A stretch of 64,000 nucleotides of DNA from assembly GCF_001830325.1 (NCBI RefSeq), contig NZ_MHZG01000011.1:62001-126000 (forward strand), given 5' to 3'. The translations under genes were made by a program, and so were the position numbers. The notes beneath the pieces were generated by a model. The model ran no database searches. It worked only from the letters and a program-made list of their open reading frames with translations, and was not told the origin of the DNA. Origin of the DNA: Polynucleobacter sp. GWA2_45_21. Lineage in GTDB: Bacteria; Pseudomonadota; Gammaproteobacteria; Burkholderiales; Burkholderiaceae. Below are positions 44,356 to 51,515 of the stretch, piece after piece; within the stretch, counting starts at the first letter, position 1; every line of letters starts with the position of its first letter.

Positions 44356-47339
44356 TTTTTTAACCCCAATACAGATAAGAGTTGAGTGAATAAGCTCATC
44401 AATGCATTCTGCCCGCCTTGGGCTCCAGCTTCTTTAGCCAAGGCGCGAAATAACTGATCTAGAACCAAGCGAATTGCGCCTTCTAATAAACGACTACCAA
44501 TTGCAGATAACTTTCCGGAGACTTGGGCTTGATAGTCATAATGCAACAGTGTTTCACCATCGATCGCCTCTAGGCGCACACCACCCATTCCAAGGGCCAT
44601 GCCTAAGGGACCCCTTCCCTCGCCTCCCAATGAAAAGCTAGTGGGTCTTACGATATCGGTCAAATCAATTTTTGCGTTAAAGCGTGCTTTTGCAACACCA
44701 ATTCTGACAACGGCTACACAATCAAATCGAATTCCATTCTGAATGGATGACTCTTTAATAGACTCACAACCAGGAATGACATTCTTCAAACGATTTTGAT
44801 CCAAGAGAACAGCAAAAATTTCTTCTGGGACAACCTTTAATCTAATCTGGCCCTGCGCCCTAAGTGGGTAGTCATGGTTGACCTTCAATGCGGATGATGT
44901 TGTGGGCTCAATATCTTTTATTAACTTACCTTGAGATACGAGTAGCGCATGAATTCGACTTGGCGTTGCGGGCAGGACAATATCTTCGACCCCAAGAGCA
45001 TCAGCAATTGCATTGGCAATACATACCGGAGTACTCATGCTGTTACCCTCGCCAATTCCCTTTGCCCCCATTGGAGTAAAGGGGCTTGGGGACTCTTGAT
45101 GGTAAATTTTTGGAGGAATAATCTCACTTGCTGTTGGTAAACGATAGTCAGCAAAAGTACCCGATAAGAAATTACCATCACTACCGTATACAAACTCCTC
45201 GAATAAGGCCGCACCTACCGCTTGCGAATACGCGCCATATATCTGACCATCCGCAAGCAATGGATTAAGAATTTTTCCAGCATCATGAACGGTGATGTAC
45301 TCATCAACCTTAGCAAAGCAGGTATCAGGGTCAATTTCAATACCACAAACATCAAGCGCAAATCCGTATGCGGCAGATGTATTAATACGGTCATTTCCAT
45401 CTGGAGCATGAAGTACATCGGGACTCCAGAATGAGGTTTCTTGTAACGCTAGAGTAACGTCTTTACCAAGGGCCTCTTGAACAAGGCCTGGCGACCAATG
45501 GAAATTTCCGCAGACTCTTGAAAACGGTATCGACCCTTCGCTTTGACCTACGAAGGATATGTGGCCATTCGCAAACAGCAATTGATCTGCATTGACTTTA
45601 AGGACATGGGCAGCATAAGCGGCTATACGTGCTTTTAATTTTTCAGCCGCCAAAAATACCGTCCCTGCTACCGCGCCAGCAAAACGACTGGAGTAATTCC
45701 CTGCCGCAATCGACCATGCATCCTTGGCGGTATCAAAATCCACGTTGACCTGTATTTGCGCAGGAGTAAGACCAAAAACATCGGCTAAAAGTTGGGCAAT
45801 TACAGTTTGGTGGCCTTGACCAGCGGGTGCAGATGCAATATTGGCGGCGACATTGCCTGATGGATCAACACTGACTGTCGCCGATGTAATTGCCCCATTT
45901 TTAGGTCCGGATTTTGCCCTTTGCTCTGGAGTCAATACGGTGGTGATATATCCCATATTGGATACGGATGGTTCAACAATGGATGCAACACCGATGCCAT
46001 AGTGACGACCATTTTTTCTTGCCTCATCGCGACGCGCTATTAATCTTTGATATTCAGGCGAAGACTTTACGGTAGCAAGCGCTTGTTGATAGTCTCCTGA
46101 GTCGAGCAATGCCCCTGCAGCAGCTTGATATGGAAACTGATTTTTCTCTACGTAATTGAGTGCCGCAATCTCTAGGTGGGATTTGCCAAGCCGTTTAGCA
46201 ATCTGATGAACTAGTCGCTCTAGTGCAAAATACACCTGAGGACCTCCAAAGCCCCGCACCAGTCCAGTGGGGGTTTTGTTAATCAATACCACTCGATTAC
46301 GAATTTTTACATTCTCAATCTGATATGGGCCAGTAACGCAACCGTGCATTCGGTATAGTGTTGCCGGCTCAGGAGCTCTAAGATATGCACCGCAATCTTC
46401 AATTTGGTCGTAATCTAGAGCGAGAATCTTTCCATCAGAATCAACTGCCGCCCGTAAATGGGTATGACGTGCCGTTGCAGAGGTGGCAGCCTGCAAATGC
46501 TCTAAACGATCCTCAATAAATTTAACAGGAGCACCCGCTTTTCGAGAGGCCAGACAGGAGAGAATAATGTAAGGTAAAACCGATTGCTTCACTCCAAAGC
46601 TACCCCCTGAATCAGGAGGCACATGATGGCGTAATTTTGTTCCTGGAATTTTTAATGCGGCAGCCATCACTACGTGAAGTGAAAATGGCCCCATAAAATT
46701 TGAGCTCACCTCATAAGAGGAATCACTAGCGCGCCACTGCGCAATCACCCCGCCCGTCTCCATCGGAGTGCATGAGTTACGAGGATAGCGAATATCAACC
46801 TCAATTACATGATTGGCCTGTGAAAAGGCTTTATCTGGATCCCCATAATGAAATGAGCGGTCCGAGACGCAATTACTACCCATATCCGCATGCAAAATTA
46901 CCGCGTCATCCATTAAGGCCGCATCTACATCGACCACGGCTGGGAGCGGCTGTATATTTACTTGAACTTTTTCAGCACCATCCTCAGCCAAGGCCCTCGA
47001 TTCAGCAATGACAACAGCAATGGGCTCACCAACATAACGAACAAATTGATCAGCCAAAACCCATTGGCGCATTGGCGTCTTAACTGCAACCACCAATGGA
47101 TTGGACCAAGACTGTACGTCTTCGATTGTCAAGACAGCGCGCACTCCGGCTATCTCCAAAGCCTCATGGATATCTACCGATAGAATTTTTCCATGCGCAA
47201 TGGGCGAACGAACGATGGCAGCGTAAAGCGTGCCAATCGGTAAAGGTAAATCATCGAGGTAGCGGCCAGCACCAGTCAAAAGCGCAGCATCCTCTACGCG
47301 CTCATGGGGTCTACCTAAATGGATCGAAGTTTGAGTCAA
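44352..47339 (-). CDS. Molybdenum hydroxylase large subunit with C-terminal CoxG/SRPBCC domain (HmfA-like candidate)
   Basis: A 995-residue molybdopterin-binding subunit, about 200 residues longer than usual. Residues 1-110 form the a/b hammerhead (GRPHERVEDAALLTGAGRYLDDL). The Mo-binding part follows, with PPDSGGSFGVKQ, VRGFGGPQVYFALER, PAGQGHQT and the active-site Glu in GAKGIGEGNSMSTP. The CO-dehydrogenase signature AYRCSFR is absent, so this is not CoxL. Residues about 826-975 look like CoxG (SRPBCC), with the VIPGCESIKE start and a GxLxxxGSRL-like segment. The start is TTG at 47339, since an in-frame stop lies four codons upstream. Order suggests 2-furoyl-CoA dehydrogenase. Confidence 0.9.
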   Translation of the reverse strand: MTQTSIHLGRPHERVEDAALLTGAGRYLDDLPLPIGTLYAAIVRSPIAHGKILSVDIHEALEIAGVRAVLTIEDVQSWSNPLVVAVKTPMRQWVLADQFVRYVGEPIAVVIAESRALAEDGAEKVQVNIQPLPAVVDVDAALMDDAVILHADMGSNCVSDRSFHYGDPDKAFSQANHVIEVDIRYPRNSCTPMETGGVIAQWRASDSSYEVSSNFMGPFSLHVVMAAALKIPGTKLRHHVPPDSGGSFGVKQSVLPYIILSCLASRKAGAPVKFIEDRLEHLQAATSATARHTHLRAAVDSDGKILALDYDQIEDCGAYLRAPEPATLYRMHGCVTGPYQIENVKIRNRVVLINKTPTGLVRGFGGPQVYFALERLVHQIAKRLGKSHLEIAALNYVEKNQFPYQAAAGALLDSGDYQQALATVKSSPEYQRLIARRDEARKNGRHYGIGVASIVEPSVSNMGYITTVLTPEQRAKSGPKNGAITSATVSVDPSGNVAANIASAPAGQGHQTVIAQLLADVFGLTPAQIQVNVDFDTAKDAWSIAAGNYSSRFAGAVAGTVFLAAEKLKARIAAYAAHVLKVNADQLLFANGHISFVGQSEGSIPFSRVCGNFHWSPGLVQEALGKDVTLALQETSFWSPDVLHAPDGNDRINTSAAYGFALDVCGIEIDPDTCFAKVDEYITVHDAGKILNPLLADGQIYGAYSQAVGAALFEEFVYGSDGNFLSGTFADYRLPTASEIIPPKIYHQESPSPFTPMGAKGIGEGNSMSTPVCIANAIADALGVEDIVLPATPSRIHALLVSQGKLIKDIEPTTSSALKVNHDYPLRAQGQIRLKVVPEEIFAVLLDQNRLKNVIPGCESIKESSIQNGIRFDCVAVVRIGVAKARFNAKIDLTDIVRPTSFSLGGEGRGPLGMALGMGGVRLEAIDGETLLHYDYQAQVSGKLSAIGSRLLEGAIRLVLDQLFRALAKEAGAQGGQNALMSLFTQLLSVLGLKK

Positions 47340-47406
47340 TACCGTCTTTCAGAAAATGGAATACTTCTAAACCTGAAAGAAGAGTAATGAACTGTTGCCG
47401 CGTGCG

Positions 47407-47444
47407 CTTACCTTAGAGTCGGATCACTTACCCCAGAGTCTGAT
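47407..47444. promoter_or_regulatory. Tandem 18-base direct repeat, 20-base period: candidate AraC operator
   Basis: CTTACCTTAGAGTCGGAT (47407-47424) and CTTACCCCAGAGTCTGAT (47427-47444) match at 15 of 18 positions, with starts 20 bases apart. It lies 68-105 bases upstream of the molybdenum-hydroxylase large-subunit start, in the 124-base gap after the AraC-family gene. Direct half-sites about two helical turns apart are the usual target of AraC/XylS activators, so this is probably the operator of the operon. Confidence 0.65.
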
Positions 47445-47463
47445 TTTATATATCAGGAAAACC

Positions 47464-48324
47464 CTAGGAATCGAGCTTGGAGGTCTTTTCTACCTGCAGT
47501 CGATACTGACTTGGTGCTACGCCTTGATGCTGCTTAAAAAATCTGGTGAAATGACTAGGCGCAGAAAAACCGAGCTCATCGCCAATGTGGATGAGGCTTT
47601 CTTCGTTACTGGCAAGCGCATCGAAGGCAAACTCCATCTTGAGTACGTTTGCAAAAACAACTGGCGATAGGCCAGTACAGCGACGGAAAAGATCAAAAAA
47701 GTGAGAGCGCGATAAATCAACGCTTTTAGCAATGGTAGAGATATCGCTAAAGCCTTGCGGAGATGTCCGCATCAAATGAATTGCCTTACGAATTCTTGGG
47801 TCCATGAAAGCTAAAGCACTTCCCGCAGCGCGGAGGTCACCTTGAGATATATATCCAATATCTTCCATAAAAGTGGCTGTGAGGTCTAACAACAGAGACT
47901 CTAGATGGTCATGGGTAATTTGATCAGACCACCATAGTTCCATTGAGATCTTCTCAAGAATCTGCTTTTGCATAGCGCTCATCGCCGAAAGATTACTTGA
48001 GAAAAAACGAGGGTGACTACTGGCTAAGAATTTCTTACTAAAGGAAGCAAGCCACTTTGGCTCAAGGTATAAGGCGAGCAGTATGGGACTCTCTCCATTT
48101 ACCGGCAAATGTAAATAGGAGTGCTCTTCCCAAGCATTAATTAAAACAGCGTTATCGCTCGTCAAAGGACAATGCGCACCCCTTACCTGAAATGCAATGT
48201 CAGGGCCCGCCACCTTGCAAAGTATGTGGCAGTGATGGTGCGCATGAGTCACAAGAGGGGCATCCATTTCTAGGAGTGCCACCCTTCCAAATTCACCATG
48301 CAATAAACGAATTACCTTTGACAT
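47464..48324 (-). CDS. AraC/XylS-family transcriptional regulator
   Basis: A regulator of about 286 residues. I prefer the ATG at 48324 (MSKVIRLLHGEFGRVALLEM) over one eight codons upstream. The N-terminal cupin-like part contains THAHHHCHILCKV and a KDNAVLINAWEEHS-like stretch (read SDNAVLINAWEEHS). The C-terminal double helix-turn-helix covers about residues 180-280 (IAKSVDLSRSHFFDLFRRCTGLSPVVFANVLKM and IGDELGFSAPSHFTRFFKQHQGVAPSQYR). It lies directly upstream of, and on the same strand as, the molybdenum-hydroxylase operon and is its likely activator. Confidence 0.92.
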   Translation of the reverse strand: MSKVIRLLHGEFGRVALLEMDAPLVTHAHHHCHILCKVAGPDIAFQVRGAHCPLTSDNAVLINAWEEHSYLHLPVNGESPILLALYLEPKWLASFSKKFLASSHPRFFSSNLSAMSAMQKQILEKISMELWWSDQITHDHLESLLLDLTATFMEDIGYISQGDLRAAGSALAFMDPRIRKAIHLMRTSPQGFSDISTIAKSVDLSRSHFFDLFRRCTGLSPVVFANVLKMEFAFDALASNEESLIHIGDELGFSAPSHFTRFFKQHQGVAPSQYRLQVEKTSKLDS

Positions 48325-48395
48325 GGTGTAGATGATCTCACAGAGCAAACCGCAGTGCTAAGCATTGCTATATTGCACTGCAAAATAATGCGCTG

Positions 48396-50180
48396 TTACC
48401 TCTTCTTAACCGGCGGGAGATCGGTACAGTGGCCATGAGCTGCTTCCGCAGCCAAGCCAACAGACTCACCCAAAGTTGGGTGCGGATGAATGGTTTTGCC
48501 GATATCAACGGCATCAGCACCCATCTCAATCGCAAGACAGACTTCGCCAATTAAGTCGCCAGCATGGGTGCCTACAATACCGCCGCCAATAATGCGCTTA
48601 CTTGTAGCATCAAAAATAAGCTTCGTGAAACCTTCATCACGACCGTTAGCAATCGCCCTGCCACTGGCAGCCCATGGGAATAAGCCCTTCTCATAAGCAA
48701 TTCCTTGAGCTTTACATTGCTCTTCAGTCAAGCCGGCCCAAGCCACCTCTGGATCGGTATAGGCAACAGATGGAATTTGCTTGGCATCGAAATAAGACTT
48801 TTCACCAGCCGCTACTTCGGCAGCAACATGACCCTCATGCACGGCTTTATGGGCAAGCATAGGTTGGCCAACGATGTCACCAATAGCAAAAATATTATTT
48901 ACATTAGTGCGCATTTGATTGTCGACCGGAATAAAGCCACGCTCATCAACGATGACGCCTGCAGCCGCTGCATCAATCTTTTTACCGTTAGGTGTGCGGC
49001 CCACTGCGACCAATACTAAGTCGTAAGTCTGCGGCTCTGCCGGAGCGTTCTCACCCTCAAAGCTCACCTGAATACCATCGGCTTTCACTTCAGCTTTAGA
49101 TGCACGAGTCTTGAGCATGATCTTTTCAAAACGGCCGGCATTAAATTTCTCCCAAACCTTTTCTAAATCACGATCAGCCCCGGCCATCAGGCCATCCATC
49201 ATTTCGGCAATATCAATACGAGAGCCTAAGGTGCTATAGACAGTAGCCATTTCCAAACCAATAATGCCGCCACCAATGACTAGCATGCGTTTTGGAATGC
49301 TCTTGAGCAATAAGGCCCCGGTGCTATCGACAATACGAGGATCTTCAGGCAAAAACGGGAGTTTTACCGGCTGGCTTCCGGCTGCAATGATTGCCTTCTG
49401 AAAGCGCACTACTTCTTTTTGACCGGCCAGATCCTGGCCATCACCTTTCGTTAACTCTACTTCAACGTGATTTGCATCTAAGAAGCGCCCTAATCCGCGC
49501 ACCACAGTCACTTTGCGCGCTTTGGCCATGCCAGCCAATCCGCCAGTTAACTTGGCAATGACAGAATCTTTGTAGCCACGCAGTTGATCTATTTCAATTT
49601 TTGGGGCGCCATAGCTAATGCCATGCTTAGACATCGTCTTGACTTCATCCATCACTGCAGTCGTATGGAGCAAGGCTTTTGATGGAATACAGCCCACGTT
49701 CAAGCAAACGCCGCCTAAAGTCGCATAGCGCTCCACCAAAATAGTGCTCATACCCAAATCAGCGCTGCGGAATGCGGCGCTATAGCCGCCAGGACCCGCA
49801 CCTAATACGAGCACTTCACACTCGTGGTCGACTTTGCCGCTATATTGGCCGGCGATAGGAGCAGCAATGACTGGCGCTGCTACTGGGGCTGGTGCCGGAG
49901 TTGGACTAGCTGAGGGTGAAGAAGCCTGAGGCGCAGATGCAGCCCCTACTTCAATCTCAGCAACCGCACTACCCTTGCTAACCTTGTCGCCAGCCTTAAC
50001 GGAAATACTTAGAACAGTGCCGGCAGCATCAGCCGGAACTTCCATAGTAGCCTTGTCAGACTCGAGCACAAGTAATGGCTGTTCTTTTTCAATAACATCG
50101 CCCACTTTGATGAGCACTTCAATTACGGGTACGTCTGAGTAATCACCAATATCTGGGACGAGAATAATTTGCTTAGCCAT
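48396..50180 (-). CDS. lpdA: Dihydrolipoyl dehydrogenase (E3) with N-terminal lipoyl domain
   Basis: Reoxidises dihydrolipoamide in the pyruvate dehydrogenase complex. Residues 1-80 form a lipoyl domain with the modified Lys43 in ESDKATMEVP, then an Ala/Pro linker to about 115. The FAD domain begins VLVLGAGPGGYSAAFRSADLG, with the redox disulfide in GGVCLNVGCIPSK, NAD-binding GGGIIGLEMATVYSTLGS, and the dimer-interface HPHPTLGE histidine-glutamate pair. The 594-residue length reflects the extra lipoyl domain, known in betaproteobacterial PDH E3. It ends the aceE-aceF-lpdA operon. Confidence 0.97.
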   Translation of the reverse strand: MAKQIILVPDIGDYSDVPVIEVLIKVGDVIEKEQPLLVLESDKATMEVPADAAGTVLSISVKAGDKVSKGSAVAEIEVGAASAPQASSPSASPTPAPAPVAAPVIAAPIAGQYSGKVDHECEVLVLGAGPGGYSAAFRSADLGMSTILVERYATLGGVCLNVGCIPSKALLHTTAVMDEVKTMSKHGISYGAPKIEIDQLRGYKDSVIAKLTGGLAGMAKARKVTVVRGLGRFLDANHVEVELTKGDGQDLAGQKEVVRFQKAIIAAGSQPVKLPFLPEDPRIVDSTGALLLKSIPKRMLVIGGGIIGLEMATVYSTLGSRIDIAEMMDGLMAGADRDLEKVWEKFNAGRFEKIMLKTRASKAEVKADGIQVSFEGENAPAEPQTYDLVLVAVGRTPNGKKIDAAAAGVIVDERGFIPVDNQMRTNVNNIFAIGDIVGQPMLAHKAVHEGHVAAEVAAGEKSYFDAKQIPSVAYTDPEVAWAGLTEEQCKAQGIAYEKGLFPWAASGRAIANGRDEGFTKLIFDATSKRIIGGGIVGTHAGDLIGEVCLAIEMGADAVDIGKTIHPHPTLGESVGLAAEAAHGHCTDLPPVKKR

Positions 50181-50189
50181 ATCTTCTCC

Positions 50190-51500
50190 TTATAGCGCTG
50201 CACGACGGAAGTCGGACATCAACTGAGCGATATAGACATTGAAACGAGTTGCCAAAGCGCCATCAATCACGCGATGATCTGCGCTTAAGGACAATGGGCA
50301 AATTAGGCGCGGTACAAATTGCTTACCATCCCACACTGGTTTCATAGCAGCTTTACTTACCCCTAAAATTGCCACCTCCGGTGCGTTCACGATCGGTGAG
50401 AAATACGTACCACCAATTCCACCTAAAGAAGAGATCGTAAAACTAGCGCCCTGCATTTGCTCTGGCTTGAGTTTTCCATCTCGGGCTAGGGCAGCTAACT
50501 CTGAAGTTTCGCGAGCGAGCTCAAAGATACCTTTTTTATCCGCATCACGAATCACTGGTACCACTAAACCATTTGGCGTATCTGCGGCAAATGCAATATT
50601 GAAATATTTCTTCAACACCAAGTCATCGCCATCAATAGAGCTATTGAACTCAGGGAATTTCTTAAGCGCAGCAACAGCAGCTTTCATCAAGAAAGCCAAC
50701 ATCGTGATTTTAAGACCCTGCTTTTCATTCTCTTTATTCGTCAGAACTCGGAATGCTTCGAGATCGGTAATATCAGCATCTTCGTGATAAGTCACAGCAG
50801 GAATCATGACCCAGTTACGACCTAAGTTCGCAGCAGTCAATTTCTTAATACGATTAAGTGGCTGACGCTCAGTCTCTCCAAATTTAGAGAAATCCACTTT
50901 AGGCCAAGGAATTAAATTCAGGCCACCTAAGCTACCACCAGATGCATTTGATGAACTTGCAGCTCCACCACTCATAGCGGCCTTAACAAATGCCTGTACA
51001 TCTTCCTGAGTAATTCTGCCTTTTGGACCAGATCCTTTAACTTGATGAACAGTGACACCAAGTTCACGCGCAAACTTACGCACGGAAGGACTAGCGTGAC
51101 TTGCAGTGGGATCAACTACAACTGGCGTATTGATGACAGGTGGTGGTGCAGGTGCACGCACAATCGGCGGCTCTACTTTTGGAGTTGGGGCAGCAATCGG
51201 TTCAGCTTTTGCAGCCACTGGGGCTGCAGCAGCTTGAGTCGGGGTAGCAGCTGCGGCACCACTTTCCTCAAGCACCAGAACAATGGCACCTTCTGAAATG
51301 GAGTCACCCACTTTAACCTTGACCTCTTTCACCACACCAGAATGTGATGATGGAACATCCATGGTTGCCTTATCGGATTCTAAGACAACAATAGACTGCT
51401 CTTTCTCAACACGATCACCGGCTTTCACCAATACCTCGATGACAGGCACATCTTTGTAATCCCCAATATCCGGGACTTTAATATCAATTAGTTGGCTCAT
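50190..51500 (-). CDS. aceF: Dihydrolipoyllysine-residue acetyltransferase (PDH E2)
   Basis: Core of the pyruvate dehydrogenase complex, transferring acetyl to CoA. A single lipoyl domain (residues 1-80, Lys44 in ESDKATMDVP) is followed by a long Ala/Pro-rich hinge, a peripheral-subunit-binding domain (ASPSVRKFARELGVTVHQVKGSGPKGRITQEDVQAFV, about 135-172) and the catalytic domain ending in LSLSADHRVIDGALATRF with the active-site His. With one lipoyl domain here and one on E3, the complex has two in total. The gap to lpdA is nine bases. Confidence 0.97.
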   Translation of the reverse strand: MSQLIDIKVPDIGDYKDVPVIEVLVKAGDRVEKEQSIVVLESDKATMDVPSSHSGVVKEVKVKVGDSISEGAIVLVLEESGAAAATPTQAAAAPVAAKAEPIAAPTPKVEPPIVRAPAPPPVINTPVVVDPTASHASPSVRKFARELGVTVHQVKGSGPKGRITQEDVQAFVKAAMSGGAASSSNASGGSLGGLNLIPWPKVDFSKFGETERQPLNRIKKLTAANLGRNWVMIPAVTYHEDADITDLEAFRVLTNKENEKQGLKITMLAFLMKAAVAALKKFPEFNSSIDGDDLVLKKYFNIAFAADTPNGLVVPVIRDADKKGIFELARETSELAALARDGKLKPEQMQGASFTISSLGGIGGTYFSPIVNAPEVAILGVSKAAMKPVWDGKQFVPRLICPLSLSADHRVIDGALATRFNVYIAQLMSDFRRAAL

Positions 51501-51515
51501 AGTATCTGTCTCTAA

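Noticed and set aside
44352..47339. CO dehydrogenase (coxMSL) because of the CoxG-like tail
   Set aside because: The AYRCSFR active-site motif is absent; the region reads VRGFGGPQ, and a CoA ligase and crotonase follow.
43025..47339. 4-hydroxybenzoyl-CoA reductase (HbaBCD/HcrABC)
   Set aside because: The FAD subunit lacks the inserted Cys-rich loop for the extra 4Fe-4S cluster, although the ligase and ABC transporter neighbourhood resembles the hba locus.
25174..48324. Genomic island with integration borders
   Set aside because: I found no integrase, transposase, tRNA or flanking direct repeats, and codon use does not look different by eye, so the region is described as a gene cluster only.
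48352..48381. Hairpin GCAGTGC...GCACTGC downstream of lpdA as a terminator
   Set aside because: The stem is only seven bases with a 16-base loop and there is no T-run after it on the lpdA strand, so I did not list it as a feature.
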